DNA of 64,000 bases from Sphingobacterium humi (GTDB taxonomy: Bacteria; Bacteroidota; Bacteroidia; Sphingobacteriales; Sphingobacteriaceae), in assembly GCF_009768885.1 (NCBI RefSeq), contig NZ_WSQA01000009.1:62001-126000 (forward strand), read 5' to 3'. Position numbers and translations under genes: made by a program. Under the pieces are notes generated by a model that was not told the DNA's origin, made no database searches, and saw only the letters and a program-made list of their open reading frames with translations. Positions 1 to 8,734 of the stretch are shown in pieces. Within the stretch, counting starts at the first letter, position 1. Each line of letters begins with the position of its first letter.

Positions 1-772
1 TTGCCGCATCGTATTCTACCAAAGAAAGCTTATCGCGGTTATCGTTAGAAAGCGCATAGATATTGGTGTTCGATCCTTTGACAAATCCCATCGGGATAAA
101 GGCCGTTTCAAAATCATTGCGCATCACCTCCTTAAAAGGCGCAGCTTCCGAAGCCCGGTACAGGATAGACTCCTGCACGCTATCGCTGGTTAGTGCCAGG
201 CGTATTTCCCCATCGGGCGATGCAAACCAATTCACCACATTTCCCGGGTTCTTATAAATCATTTGTGTAGGCCTGCCGTCCATATACACGCGGTAGAGGT
301 CAAACAAAGAAGAGTCACGTTTATTCATCCCCAGCACCAAGCTCCCGTTCTGACTGCGCAGCGGTGCTACCCAACGCAACCTCACCTTGGCCGGATCTAC
401 TAGTGGATGACGTTCCTCTGTGCCCACATGAATGCGGAACAGCCTCAAGCTATCTGCCGGCGATTGCGTGTTAGAAAACACCAATTGCTCGTCATCAGCC
501 CAAAAGAACCATTGTACGTTATAGTTAGATTGATAGGTTAATTGTTTGGAAGAATCGGGCCTGGCCAAATCCAGGATAAAAATATTCTTACAATGATCGT
601 GAATCCCTAAATACGCAATTTTTGAACCATCGGGCGATAGCTTAAACTGGCTCTTATCGGGCTTCACAAAAAAGTCTTCAATAGGTATAATTTTCTCATG
701 CCCCCCCTGCTGTTTACAGCTCCCTGCAAACACCAAAAGGCCAATAAGAAAAATAAACATTTTTAAATTCAT
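1..772 (-). CDS. Propeller-type lipoprotein, S9-peptidase-like N-terminus (3' end outside window)
   Basis: The reading frame is open from an ATG at 772 to the window edge, giving 257 codons. Residues 1-18 form a lipoprotein signal ending in a lipobox (VFAGSC), so the protein is probably anchored to a membrane by the Cys. The rest shows repeating short motifs of the type LSPDGSKIAY and ASPDGEIRLA, as in the WD40/TolB-like beta-propeller that precedes the alpha/beta hydrolase domain of S9 prolyl oligopeptidases. The catalytic half, if present, lies beyond position 1, so peptidase activity is inference only. It is divergent from the DUF4286 gene. Confidence 0.6.
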   Translation of the reverse strand, partial: MNLKMFIFLIGLLVFAGSCKQQGGHEKIIPIEDFFVKPDKSQFKLSPDGSKIAYLGIHDHCKNIFILDLARPDSSKQLTYQSNYNVQWFFWADDEQLVFSNTQSPADSLRLFRIHVGTEERHPLVDPAKVRLRWVAPLRSQNGSLVLGMNKRDSSLFDLYRVYMDGRPTQMIYKNPGNVVNWFASPDGEIRLALTSDSVQESILYRASEAAPFKEVMRNDFETAFIPMGFVKGSNTNIYALSNDNRDKLSLVEYDAA

Positions 773-824
773 ATGAAAACCAACCACTTCATCAAATATT
801 AAAAAAAAATATCGGAAACTACGG

Positions 825-856
825 TTTGCAACCTTATTTTTACAGCAGTAAATTAA
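825..856 (+). promoter_or_regulatory. Candidate Bacteroidota promoter for the DUF4286 gene
   Basis: TTTG at 825-828 and TAAATTAA at 849-856 are separated by 20 bases and lie just before the ATG at 867. The -33 box fits; the -7 box matches TAnnTTTG only partly, so this is weak. Confidence 0.25.
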
Positions 857-866
857 TGTTAAGGTT

Positions 867-1160
867 ATGTATTTATACAATATTTCTGTTATTATCGAAG
901 ATTCCGTTCATGAACCCGTGTTAAGTTGGTTAAAACAACAACTATTAACTAACGCAAACCAAGATTTAAAATTGTTGAAAATGCTTTATTCACCCCATGA
1001 AGGTCAAACCTATTGCATACAAGTTGTCGTGGAAGATGAAGCTGCTATCGAGACCATCCGTACGGCCGTTGTGATGCCCCTTCAGGAACATATTGCTCAG
1101 CATTTTCAAGAAAAAGCGTTCTTGTTCGATAGTATCATGCAGTATATTTCACATTCCTAA
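867..1160 (+). CDS. DUF4286 family protein
   Basis: A 97-residue soluble protein without signal peptide or membrane segment. The opening MYLYNISVIIEDSVHEPVL and the middle alternation of beta strands and helices match the small DUF4286 family, found mostly in Bacteroidota and of unknown function. Length agrees with the family. It stands alone: the neighbours on both sides are on the other strand, and its stop codon is part of a terminator hairpin. The family call is from recognition of the N-terminal pattern; no catalytic residues can be named. Confidence 0.65.
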   Translation: MYLYNISVIIEDSVHEPVLSWLKQQLLTNANQDLKLLKMLYSPHEGQTYCIQVVVEDEAAIETIRTAVVMPLQEHIAQHFQEKAFLFDSIMQYISHS

Positions 1161-1188
1161 GGGAGGGGCCAAATTAGCCTTCCCTTTT
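1159..1188 (+). terminator. Rho-independent terminator of the DUF4286 gene
   Basis: The arms AAGGGAGGG and CCTTCCCTT pair over about 9 bp with one G-U, followed by TTTT. The left arm begins inside the TAA stop codon. Confidence 0.6.
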
Positions 1189-1199
1189 GCGTGAACAAC

Positions 1200-1484
1200 C
1201 TACTCCTTCCCCTCTTTGGCGAGCGGAAAAGTAGCAACCGGCTCTTGCTGACGGAATTTCTTATACCATAGGACACCTACGCCCGCGGCAATTAAAAAAG
1301 GCATAGCCAGCAAAAATAAAATACCATCGTTTAAGCCCTTACCCTGCGTGTTACCATCCTTTGTGCTGTTTTCTGCATTTAAGGAACACATGGCACATTG
1401 AGCCGTGGCGCTCGGCAGGCTACTGCTGTTAAGCAGCAGAAACACAGCCAAAACCATCATTAGAAAGGAATGCTTACGAATCAT
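1200..1484 (-). CDS. Small exported CAMC-motif membrane protein
   Basis: A 94-residue protein with an N-terminal signal peptide (about residues 1-28), then a CxxC motif (CAMC, residues 30-33) at the mature N-terminus, a short polar linker, one membrane segment (about 52-73) and a charged tail. This arrangement puts the two cysteines outside the cytoplasm next to the membrane, suggesting redox or metal binding, but no function is established. Short proteins of this shape are widespread in Bacteroidota. It follows the pseudouridine synthase gene on the same strand after 31 bases and may be cotranscribed. Confidence 0.6.
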   Translation of the reverse strand: MIRKHSFLMMVLAVFLLLNSSSLPSATAQCAMCSLNAENSTKDGNTQGKGLNDGILFLLAMPFLIAAGVGVLWYKKFRQQEPVATFPLAKEGKE

Positions 1485-1515
1485 AAGGCAAAGTTAAGGA
1501 TTTATATTAATAATC

Positions 1516-2220
1516 TTAGACCTGATCGTGCAGCAGCACATTGAATTTCTCCCAAAAACCATCCACCGGAAGCGGTGCTTTTATCAGCATATCCTCTTCT
1601 TTCACGGGATGCACAAAGGCCAGGGAACGCGAGTGCAGGCAAATGGTACGCTTTAAACTCCCTCGCGGATAGCCATATTTATTATCCCCAACAAGGGGGC
1701 AGCCCATATAGGCCAATTGACAACGGATTTGATGCGTACGCCCGGTTACCGGCATCACCTTCAGCAAGTAATAGCCTTCTAAGGTACCTACCACCTCATA
1801 ATCCAATTCGGCAAAAGAGCCGTTTTTCACTTCCCGATCATAAGCCTTGGTCACCATCTTCTTCCGATCGCGCAACAACCAGTTCTGTAGCTTCCCTTTC
1901 ATTTGCGCCGGTTTCTCGCGCACCAAAGCCAGGTACGTTTTTTTCACCTTCCGATCGTGAAATAAGCGGTTCATCCGGTCCAATCCCTTACTGGTTTTGG
2001 CAAATAGGATCATGCCGGAAACCGGACGATCTAAACGATGGATAACCCCCACAAAGGCAGCATTCGGTTTATTATATTTCTGGGCCAAATACACACTCAA
2101 CATCTCTTCCATCGATTTGTCGCCTGTATTATCCACCTGCACAATATCCCCACCGCGCTTGTTGATTGCTATATAATGGTTGTCTTCGAAAAGAACATCC
2201 TGATCTGTAAACTTCTCCAT
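1516..2220 (-). CDS. RluA-family RNA pseudouridine synthase
   Basis: This 234-residue cytoplasmic enzyme would isomerise uridine to pseudouridine in rRNA or tRNA. It has the signature HRLDRPVSG at 61-69 with the catalytic Asp at residue 64, and the later GRTHQIRCQLA and GDNKYG motifs of the RluA/RluC/RluD group. No S4 domain is present in front, so it is the short RluA-like form; the exact target uridine cannot be told. The gene starts 74 bases downstream of mlaD but a terminator lies between, so it is probably transcribed separately. Confidence 0.9.
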   Translation of the reverse strand: MEKFTDQDVLFEDNHYIAINKRGGDIVQVDNTGDKSMEEMLSVYLAQKYNKPNAAFVGVIHRLDRPVSGMILFAKTSKGLDRMNRLFHDRKVKKTYLALVREKPAQMKGKLQNWLLRDRKKMVTKAYDREVKNGSFAELDYEVVGTLEGYYLLKVMPVTGRTHQIRCQLAYMGCPLVGDNKYGYPRGSLKRTICLHSRSLAFVHPVKEEDMLIKAPLPVDGFWEKFNVLLHDQV

Positions 2221-2242
2221 TTCCTATGCTAAAAATCTTAAA

Positions 2243-2267
2243 TAAAAAAAGCGACCTCAAGGTCACT
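2243..2267 (-). terminator. Terminator of the mlaEFD operon
   Basis: On the minus strand AGTGACC and GGTCGCT pair around a TTGA loop and are followed by seven T. One pair is U-G in the minus transcript but C-A on the plus strand, so the hairpin favours minus-strand termination, as expected after mlaD. Confidence 0.75.
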
Positions 2268-2293
2268 CTTTTTAAATTGTTTGTGGTCTGCCC

Positions 2294-3292
2294 TTAGTTG
2301 GCTAAGGAATCTTGCGCCTTGGCAGCTTCTTCTTTTGCTTTCTTCTTAAAGAATCCGCGCAGCAAGAAGTTGCTCTGTAAGGCTTCCATATTTTCATCCA
2401 GCTTCTCGGTACTCATGTTTAAGTTCCTCAAAATCTGTTTTATCTCATTCGCTGCGTCTGGGTCGTTTGTCAACACCCCGATGGCGTTATTTTTATCGTT
2501 CAAACGCGCAGTGGTTTCATTTAAGTTGGTCATTAAGGCCGATGCGGTTTGGGTTACTCCTTGCAGTTGCGCTGCCGACTCGCGTAAGCTAGCAAACACC
2601 TGCGTATCGGTAGAAAGGTCGTGAATCAACCCTTGGTCGCTGTTCAACTTCTTCGTTAAAGTCACCAAGTTATTAACCGCAATATTCGCATCGCTCATGG
2701 TCGAGTTTAAGGAATTGACAGATTGACGAAGGTTTTTGGCAATGGCCTCATCGGTCATCAAAGCACCCACCGCTCCTTTTCCTTCTACCATCTGTTTAGA
2801 AAGGGTAGCAAAGTTCTTGGTAATTTCCAAGAGGTTTTCATTATTCACCTGTAAGGTCGATAGCATAGCTTCCATTCCTCCGGCTAAGCCCGATTTGATC
2901 ACATCCCCATCTTTTACTGCCGGCAGGCTTTCAGAACCGCCCACCAAACTGATGATGGCATTCCCGATTAAACCGTCTGAACTTAAGGTTGCAATCACAT
3001 CCTGGCGAATAAACTGACTCGATTTCTCCTCCACGCTCATCACCACACGTACATTTTCTACGCTTTCAAACTTAATTTCTTTGATGATACCCACCTTCAC
3101 ACCGGAAAACCAAACGTTATTCCCCACCTTCAAGCCTTTCACATCCTTAAAGAAGGTGGTCAAGGCCAGGTTCTTGCTAAATTTATTCTGCTGCGTCCCT
3201 AACACCAATATCCCCCCAACTAAAATAATCAATCCTATTAAGGTAAATAACCCTACAATAATCGATCGTTTTCTATCTGCTGTTGTTGCCAT
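2294..3292 (-). CDS. mlaD: MCE-family lipid transport protein (MlaD-like)
   Basis: A 332-residue periplasmic protein anchored by one N-terminal membrane segment (about residues 12-32). The MCE domain follows (about 38-116), with the typical FFKDVKGLKVGNNVWFSGV stretch. The remaining 200 residues are helical and rich in Asn, Leu and Ser, as in the long-tailed MCE proteins that form a tunnel or needle. It is the substrate-binding part of an MlaFED-type ABC system moving phospholipids between inner and outer membrane. It closes the operon mlaE-mlaF-mlaD; no MlaB or MlaC gene is next to it. Confidence 0.88.
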   Translation of the reverse strand: MATTADRKRSIIVGLFTLIGLIILVGGILVLGTQQNKFSKNLALTTFFKDVKGLKVGNNVWFSGVKVGIIKEIKFESVENVRVVMSVEEKSSQFIRQDVIATLSSDGLIGNAIISLVGGSESLPAVKDGDVIKSGLAGGMEAMLSTLQVNNENLLEITKNFATLSKQMVEGKGAVGALMTDEAIAKNLRQSVNSLNSTMSDANIAVNNLVTLTKKLNSDQGLIHDLSTDTQVFASLRESAAQLQGVTQTASALMTNLNETTARLNDKNNAIGVLTNDPDAANEIKQILRNLNMSTEKLDENMEALQSNFLLRGFFKKKAKEEAAKAQDSLAN

Positions 3293-3300
3293 AAATTGTA

Positions 3301-4077
3301 TTATACAATAAAATTATAATCATAGAAAGGTTTCACCCTTTCATCATCTGTATTAAAAATCTCCGAAAACTTACCGACGCGCTCAAAACGGCCGTCCAAT
3401 AACATCGCCACGCGGTCGCCTACCATTTTAGCACACGCTAAATCGTGCGTAATAATAATGGAGGAAGTTTTATAGCGCTCCTGAACTTCATTGATCAAGG
3501 AGTTGATATCTAAACAGGTAATGGGGTCTAACCCTGCGGTAGGCTCATCATACATCATGATATCTGGCCGCAAAATTAAGGTTCGCGCAATACCGATCCG
3601 TTTCCGTTGTCCACCCGAAAGCTCCGATGGCATCTGGTTAATGGCCCGCAAAAGACCTACACCGTCCAACACATCTTCCACTTCCCGGTTAATTTCCGCT
3701 CGGGTCAAATTCCGCTTGTTCCGCACTAAAGGAAATTCCAGATTTTCCCGAACCGTCATACTATCATACAAGGCCGAGTTTTGAAAGGAAAAACCAATGC
3801 GCAAGCGCAACTTCCGTAATTCTTTCTCGCTAAGCTCGTTCACCACCTCGCCCAACACATGGATATTGCCTGCATCGGGTTTCAATAATCCCGAAATCAA
3901 TTTAATCAATACGGATTTCCCGGTACCCGAACGCCCTAACACCACCAGGTTTTCCCCGTTGTATAGTTTTAAATCCACATTACGTAAAACATGCAGGTCA
4001 CCAAATGATTTACTCACCTGATCTACGTGAATCACTACATCTTCGTAATTTATGGGTGCTGCTTTCTTCTGTTCCAT
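3301..4077 (-). CDS. mlaF: ABC transporter ATP-binding protein (MlaF-like)
   Basis: A 258-residue ATPase with Walker A GRSGTGKS (48-55), the ABC signature LSGGQ (153-157), Walker B IMMYDEPT (173-180) and the switch His in TSSIIITHDL. The sequence and its place between an MlaE permease and an MCE protein identify the energy-providing subunit of an Mla-type phospholipid transporter. It lies 5 bases after mlaE and 8 bases before mlaD, so the three genes are one transcription unit. Confidence 0.92.
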   Translation of the reverse strand: MEQKKAAPINYEDVVIHVDQVSKSFGDLHVLRNVDLKLYNGENLVVLGRSGTGKSVLIKLISGLLKPDAGNIHVLGEVVNELSEKELRKLRLRIGFSFQNSALYDSMTVRENLEFPLVRNKRNLTRAEINREVEDVLDGVGLLRAINQMPSELSGGQRKRIGIARTLILRPDIMMYDEPTAGLDPITCLDINSLINEVQERYKTSSIIITHDLACAKMVGDRVAMLLDGRFERVGKFSEIFNTDDERVKPFYDYNFIV

Positions 4078-4082
4078 AAGGC

Positions 4083-4841
4083 TTATCCTACTAATGCTAA
4101 AATTTGAACAATAAGCAATTCCTCAATAAACACGATAAACATGGAGGCAACTACGGCTGCGTTGGCCGCCTTACCTACACCTTCGGTGCCCTTCGACGAA
4201 TTATAGCCAACATAGGTACTCACAAAACCAATGGTAAAACCGAACACAATGGCCCGAAACACCATGGCAAAAATATCTTTAGGCGCAATGGCCTCAAACA
4301 CTTGCGAGATATAACTCAATACGCTAAGCTGATCTTTGGAAATAATACTTAAATAACCCCCTGCCAATCCAATACCGGCAACATAAAAACACAGCACCGG
4401 AATCATAAAAGTGGTAGCTAGGATACGGCTGACAATTAAGAATTTAAAAGGATTGGTCCCCGATACTTCCATCGCATCAATCTGCTCGGTCACGTTCATG
4501 GAGCTCAACTCGGCACCAATCTGCGAACCTACTTTTCCCGAAGCAATCAATGCTGTTACTAAAGGTGCCAAGGCACGTACAATGGCAATGGAAATTAACG
4601 CCGGCAGCCAAGAGGCCGCACCAAATTCTTCAAGAGAAGGTCTGGATTGTTTGGTAAATACGAAACCGACAATAAAACCTGTTAAGCTGATCAATGGAAA
4701 TGATTTCCAGCCTACTTCATAACACTGTCGAATGATCTCTTTAAACTCATAGGGTGGACTTACTACTTCACGAAAAAAACGCATCAAGAATCGATGCATC
4801 TTCGCAAATTCCAGCAGTAAAGATTCAATTTTCCTCGCCAT
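4083..4841 (-). CDS. mlaE: MlaE-family ABC permease
   Basis: A 252-residue integral membrane protein of the MlaE/YrbE permease family with about five to six hydrophobic segments. Typical stretches are RQCYEVGWKSFPLISLTG near residue 40, GSQIGAELSSMNVTEQIDAM (about 105-124) and the region after it that contacts the ATPase. It forms the membrane channel of the MlaFED lipid transporter and is the first gene of the operon. The start ATG at 4841 is the first after an AT-rich leader with a candidate promoter. Confidence 0.92.
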   Translation of the reverse strand: MARKIESLLLEFAKMHRFLMRFFREVVSPPYEFKEIIRQCYEVGWKSFPLISLTGFIVGFVFTKQSRPSLEEFGAASWLPALISIAIVRALAPLVTALIASGKVGSQIGAELSSMNVTEQIDAMEVSGTNPFKFLIVSRILATTFMIPVLCFYVAGIGLAGGYLSIISKDQLSVLSYISQVFEAIAPKDIFAMVFRAIVFGFTIGFVSTYVGYNSSKGTEGVGKAANAAVVASMFIVFIEELLIVQILALVG

Positions 4842-4896
4842 TAAAACGTATTGTTAAAAAACTAAGATGCCGTCTTTCCATAGGCAAATTACCTGC

Positions 4897-4904
4897 CAAA
4901 GGTA
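4897..4904 (-). promoter_or_regulatory. Candidate -7 element of the mla operon promoter
   Basis: On the minus strand TACCTTTG matches the Bacteroidota -7 consensus TAnnTTTG exactly, about 56 bases upstream of the mlaE start. No convincing TTTG -33 box is seen at the usual spacing. Confidence 0.35.
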
Positions 4905-5059
4905 CAAACTTTTATTTTATACTGTAATTTATCCTGCAATTAATACCTCCAACACAATTTTCAGGGAAAAAGTTTTACAAAAAAATTATACAGTTAAACC
5001 TTTGGCAAAAAAATAGCGTCATAAAGAGAAATTGGTTGTAAACATTAAGGTTTAAGGAT

Positions 5060-6574
5060 ATGAAAAACATACGGACATACAGCTTACTTACATCGATCTT
5101 AGTTATACTATTCGGTGTATTCCAGGCCAAGCAAGCCTCCGCTCAAGGATACGATGATGTCACCTTCGACGACTTCTATGATGAGTTGGAGCCTTATGGC
5201 GATTGGGATGATGACCCAGAATATGGAAATGTGTGGTACCCGCAAGCGGAAAGAGATTTCAGACCTTACGGATCCAACGGCTATTGGTCGATGACCGAAT
5301 ATGGCAATACCTGGGTATCAAACTACGATTGGGGATGGGCACCATTCCACTACGGACGTTGGTTTTACCATAAACACCGTGGATGGGGATGGATACCAGG
5401 TTACGAATGGGGACCCGCATGGGTAGACTGGCGCTCGGGTGGCGGCTACTACGGTTGGGCACCAATGTCGCCAGGGATATCTGTAAATGTATCCTTTAAC
5501 TTGCCGATAGACCTGTGGGTATTTATTCCTACCGCACGTATCTACGACCATTATATGCCTCGTTACTGGTCTCATGGTTCTAGATACCGCAACATCTATC
5601 ACAATACCACCGTTATAAACAATACCTATATCGTGAACAACAACCATTACTATGGTGGTCCCTCACGTCGGGATATTGAGCGCCATACTGGCCGCCGCGT
5701 GGAAGTACGCAACATGCGCTTCTCGGATAACCGCGGTTCCGGACGCGCTGACCGTCGCTCGGTATCGGTATTTCGCCCTACCCGTAGCAATATGGAAAAG
5801 GTAAGAAACGAACGTGTAAACCGTGGCGACCGTGGCAATAGCAGCAGAAATGCACGTGTAGATAATAACAGAAACGGACGCATCGAAAACCGTAACGACC
5901 GTAGTTCACAAGGACGCGTATCCCGCAACAGCGAGCGTAACAGCCGTTCCAATGGCGATTATACCATTCGTCGAAACGCTCAAGGACAACGCGAAATGCA
6001 TATCGGTGGATCCAATGGCCGTAATAACGACCGTGGAACCGTAAATAGCGATCGTAGCAACCGTAATGATCGTACGCCGGGCAACATCCGCACCGAAAAT
6101 AGAAACAACCGCAGCTCGCAGGTACAACGCGAAAGACCAACACGGGAAATTAACCGTAGCGAATCACGCACCCCACGCTCTTCAGAGCAGGGTCGTACCG
6201 CATGGGATCGTGGTAACTCCTCGCGCACTACGCGCCAATCGGCACCTAGTCAACGCGTGGAACGTAGCCAACCTCAACGCATGGAGCGTAGCCAGCCGCA
6301 ACGCATGGAACGCAGCCAGCCGCAACGCATGGAGCGTAGCCAACCCCAACGGATGGAACGTCAGCGTCCTAGCCAATCGGCACCGAGAACGCAACAACGC
6401 GCTCCTCGCATGGAACAGCAGTCACGTTCACAGAATCGTGTGTTCCAGGCCAGCAACAGCGGCCGCAGTGTAGAGCGTCAATCCAGACCTTCTGTTCAAC
6501 GCAGTTCCGGACAGGTTAGTCGCCAGTCCTCGGCAAGAGCAGAACGCGGTTCTGGACGCGGGCACAGAGATTAA
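5060..6574 (+). CDS. Secreted DUF6600-like protein with Arg-rich repetitive tail
   Basis: A 504-residue protein. Residues 1-28 are a signal peptide ending ASA-Q. Residues about 40-190 are rich in Trp, Tyr and Gly, with motifs such as YGDW, NTWVSNYDWGWAPFHYGRW, PAWVDWRSGGGYYGWAPM: the pattern of DUF6600 proteins, presumably a folded exported domain. From about residue 200 to the end the chain is low-complexity, very rich in Arg, Asn, Ser and Gln, and strongly basic, containing more than four copies of an 8-residue unit QRMERSQP (about 398-435). Function is unknown; a positively charged envelope or polyanion-binding role is only inference. Long reverse-strand frames within it are a by-product of the repetitive codons. 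Confidence 0.7.
   Translation: MKNIRTYSLLTSILVILFGVFQAKQASAQGYDDVTFDDFYDELEPYGDWDDDPEYGNVWYPQAERDFRPYGSNGYWSMTEYGNTWVSNYDWGWAPFHYGRWFYHKHRGWGWIPGYEWGPAWVDWRSGGGYYGWAPMSPGISVNVSFNLPIDLWVFIPTARIYDHYMPRYWSHGSRYRNIYHNTTVINNTYIVNNNHYYGGPSRRDIERHTGRRVEVRNMRFSDNRGSGRADRRSVSVFRPTRSNMEKVRNERVNRGDRGNSSRNARVDNNRNGRIENRNDRSSQGRVSRNSERNSRSNGDYTIRRNAQGQREMHIGGSNGRNNDRGTVNSDRSNRNDRTPGNIRTENRNNRSSQVQRERPTREINRSESRTPRSSEQGRTAWDRGNSSRTTRQSAPSQRVERSQPQRMERSQPQRMERSQPQRMERSQPQRMERQRPSQSAPRTQQRAPRMEQQSRSQNRVFQASNSGRSVERQSRPSVQRSSGQVSRQSSARAERGSGRGHRD
6251..6363 (+). repeat. 24-bp in-frame tandem repeats in the DUF6600 gene
   Basis: About 4.5 copies of a 24-base unit encode QRMERSQP. Copies differ at silent third positions (CAA/CAG, CGT/CGC, CCT/CCG/CCC), so the peptide is more conserved than the DNA. 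Confidence 0.85.
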
Positions 6575-6602
6575 AATCTATCACTTTGAAATAAATTTGT
6601 TT

Positions 6603-6632
6603 AAGCGGGCTGAATTTTTTCAGCCCGCTTTT
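6603..6632 (+). terminator. Terminator after the DUF6600 gene
   Basis: A perfect 10-bp stem, AAGCGGGCTG with CAGCCCGCTT, encloses an AT-only loop and runs into TTTT, 29 bases after the stop. Confidence 0.85.
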
Positions 6633-6633
6633 G

Positions 6634-6662
6634 TTGTGTTTGGCATAAAACCTGCACCTTTG
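6634..6662 (+). promoter_or_regulatory. Candidate promoter of pncB
   Basis: TTG at 6634-6636 and CACCTTTG at 6655-6662 (one mismatch to TAnnTTTG) are 18 bases apart, about 46 bases before the pncB start and just after the preceding terminator. Confidence 0.35.
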
Positions 6663-6708
6663 TGTTTATAAATTGTTAAATTAACTGCTACACGAAGATT
6701 CAGATGCT

Positions 6709-7887
6709 ATGGCAAAACTCATTTCCATACTTGATAACGACTTTTATAAGTTCACCATGCAATATGCCGTGGTCAAATTATTTCCCAAAGCCAAAGCCCG
6801 CTATCGCTTTATCAACCGGGGGAAACACCAGTTTCCCGAAGGTTTTGCCGAGCAGTTGCGGGAAGCCATTAACAACATGGCGCAACTGAAATTAACCAAA
6901 GCCGAAAAAAGCTTCTTTGCCAAAACTTGCCCCTATATCGACCCGACGTATTTTGATTTCCTTCAAGGCTATCAATACGATCCGGAAGAGGTACACATCA
7001 GCCAACAGGGCGGCGAGCTAGAAGTGCATATCGAAGGCTATTGGTATCGCACCATCCTCTGGGAAGTACCTGTCATGGCGCTGATTTGTGAACTGTATTA
7101 CGAACTTAGTGCTGAAAAACGTGTGGACGATCTGGAAGTAGCCCGTATCGTGGACGATAAAATGGACAAATACGATAAACTCCACATCACCATTGCCGAT
7201 TTTGGAACCCGCAGACGCCACTCCTACGCGGTGCACGACTTAGTGATTAAAGCGCTGAGCGAGCATCCTTCCAACACCTTTATCGGTACCAGCAATGTGC
7301 ATTTTGCCATGAAGTATAAAACCAAACCGATTGGCACCCATGCCCACGAATGGTTTATGTTTCATGCCGCCAAGTATGGCTATAAAATGGCGAACCTCCT
7401 GGGCTTAGAACATTGGTCGGATGTATACCGTGGCGACTTAGGTATCGCCCTGTCGGATACCTATACTACCGAAGCCTTCTTCCAGCAGTTTGATAAAAAG
7501 CTGACGAAATTATTCGATGGGGTGCGTCATGATAGTGGCGACCCGATAGAATTTGCCAAAAAGACCATTAAACATTACGAAAGCAAAGGCATCAACCCCT
7601 TAAATAAAACCATCATCTTCTCGGATGGACTCGACTACGAGAAGGTGGAGAAAATCGTTAGCTTCTGTAAAGATAAAATCGGCTTCTCCTTCGGTATAGG
7701 AACAGACTTCACCAACGATGTAGGCCTGAAACGCATGAACATCGTTTTAAAAATGACGGAGGCCTATCCGGATGAAGGACAATGGACCCCAGTTATCAAA
7801 CTATCTGACGAGCCGCTGAAACATACCGGCGATCCGGAAGAAATTAAAATGGCCATGCGCATCTTACATATTCCTGCCCATGCATAG
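6709..7887 (+). CDS. pncB: Nicotinate phosphoribosyltransferase
   Basis: A 392-residue cytoplasmic enzyme joining nicotinate and PRPP to nicotinate mononucleotide in NAD salvage. Family hallmarks are the N-terminal LDNDFYKFTMQ (residues 7-17), the GTRRRHS region, GTSNVHFA and the phosphate-binding GVRHDSGDP and IIFSDGLDY motifs. Length equals that of typical PncB. Start ATG 6709 gives the expected MAKLISILDNDFYKF opening. Its last 8 bases overlap the following methyltransferase gene, so translation of the two is probably coupled. Confidence 0.95.
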   Translation: MAKLISILDNDFYKFTMQYAVVKLFPKAKARYRFINRGKHQFPEGFAEQLREAINNMAQLKLTKAEKSFFAKTCPYIDPTYFDFLQGYQYDPEEVHISQQGGELEVHIEGYWYRTILWEVPVMALICELYYELSAEKRVDDLEVARIVDDKMDKYDKLHITIADFGTRRRHSYAVHDLVIKALSEHPSNTFIGTSNVHFAMKYKTKPIGTHAHEWFMFHAAKYGYKMANLLGLEHWSDVYRGDLGIALSDTYTTEAFFQQFDKKLTKLFDGVRHDSGDPIEFAKKTIKHYESKGINPLNKTIIFSDGLDYEKVEKIVSFCKDKIGFSFGIGTDFTNDVGLKRMNIVLKMTEAYPDEGQWTPVIKLSDEPLKHTGDPEEIKMAMRILHIPAHA

Positions 7888-8584
7888 AGATGTTTATGGT
7901 GCCGCACTCTTTGATTTTCAAGAAAAAGGCGAACTCGACGAACCCCTATTATTACACAGTAGTTATGGTGATATCGAAGAAATGCCGGTAGAGGTATTCT
8001 ACCGCGAAGAAGAAGATATCCCCGAATTGGAATACATCGCCCTGCAGCTTTGCGATGGCAAGGTGCTGGACGTTGGCGCCGGAACCGGCGTACATGCCCT
8101 ATTCCTGCAAGAAAAAGGATTTCAGGTAGATGCCCTGGAGATATCGGAAATCGCCTGCAATATCATGCGTACGCGTGGGGTGCAGCAGGTAATCTGTGCC
8201 GATTTCTTTACGTTCCATGAGAAACCTTACGATACCTTGCTGTTCCTGATGAACGGCATCGGCATTGCCGGCACGCTAGAGGGGTTTAAAAACCTCCTGC
8301 GCCATGCCAAAACCCTGCTGAGCGATCGCGGACAACTGCTGTTCGATAGCTCGGATATTTCGTACCTCTATGAAGAATACCGCATCCAACGCCCCGAACA
8401 TTACTTCGGCGAAATAAACTTCCAATACGAATATAAAAAGCAAAAAGGAGAACCCTTTAAATGGCTTTATATCGACCAAAACACCCTGATAAAAATTGCC
8501 CACGAAGAAGGTTGGGTCGTGCAAGTGCTCTTTGAGGATGAAAACGACCAGTACCTCGTGCGGATGGAACCCCGCAAAGGGTAA
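7880..8584 (+). CDS. Class I SAM-dependent methyltransferase
   Basis: A 234-residue cytoplasmic protein. Motif I is VLDVGAGTGVHALFL (about residues 57-71), followed by the acidic end of strand 2 (DALEIS) and a motif IV-like stretch YDTLLFLMNGIG, which define a Rossmann-type methyltransferase. The substrate is not recognisable. The gene overlaps pncB by 8 bases and ends directly before a repeat-rich intergenic region. A role connected with nicotinate metabolism is suggested only by the overlap. Confidence 0.8.
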   Translation: MHRDVYGAALFDFQEKGELDEPLLLHSSYGDIEEMPVEVFYREEEDIPELEYIALQLCDGKVLDVGAGTGVHALFLQEKGFQVDALEISEIACNIMRTRGVQQVICADFFTFHEKPYDTLLFLMNGIGIAGTLEGFKNLLRHAKTLLSDRGQLLFDSSDISYLYEEYRIQRPEHYFGEINFQYEYKKQKGEPFKWLYIDQNTLIKIAHEEGWVVQVLFEDENDQYLVRMEPRKG

Positions 8585-8640
8585 GACTTTCTTCTGATTT
8601 CTGTTTTTTGCAAGCTTTTGCAGAGGCTTTGTATAACCCT

Positions 8641-8700
8641 TTGTAAAGCCTTTGCAAAGGGGTTTGAAAGGGGTGAGAAAGGGGTGAGAAAGGGGTGAGG
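8641..8700 (+). repeat. Dyad and three 11-bp tandem repeats in the 8.6-9.2 kb gap
   Basis: AACCCTTTG just before 8641 can pair imperfectly with CAAAGGGGTT at 8655-8664. The unit AAAGGGGTGAG is then repeated exactly three times at 8667-8699. A diverged copy of the same G-rich block occurs in reverse orientation near 30090-30135. Confidence 0.75.
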
Positions 8701-8734
8701 CTGGTAGGTGGTAGTTGGAAGGTTGTTGGTATAG

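Noticed and set aside
1575..2045. 156-codon plus-strand frame opposite the pseudouridine synthase
   Set aside because: It is a shadow of a clearly conserved gene and its product is Ser/Pro-rich without recognisable features.
5259..6397. Several long reverse-strand frames and a second forward frame within the DUF6600 gene
   Set aside because: They arise from the biased Arg/Asn/Ser codons; none has a plausible start, signal or family pattern.
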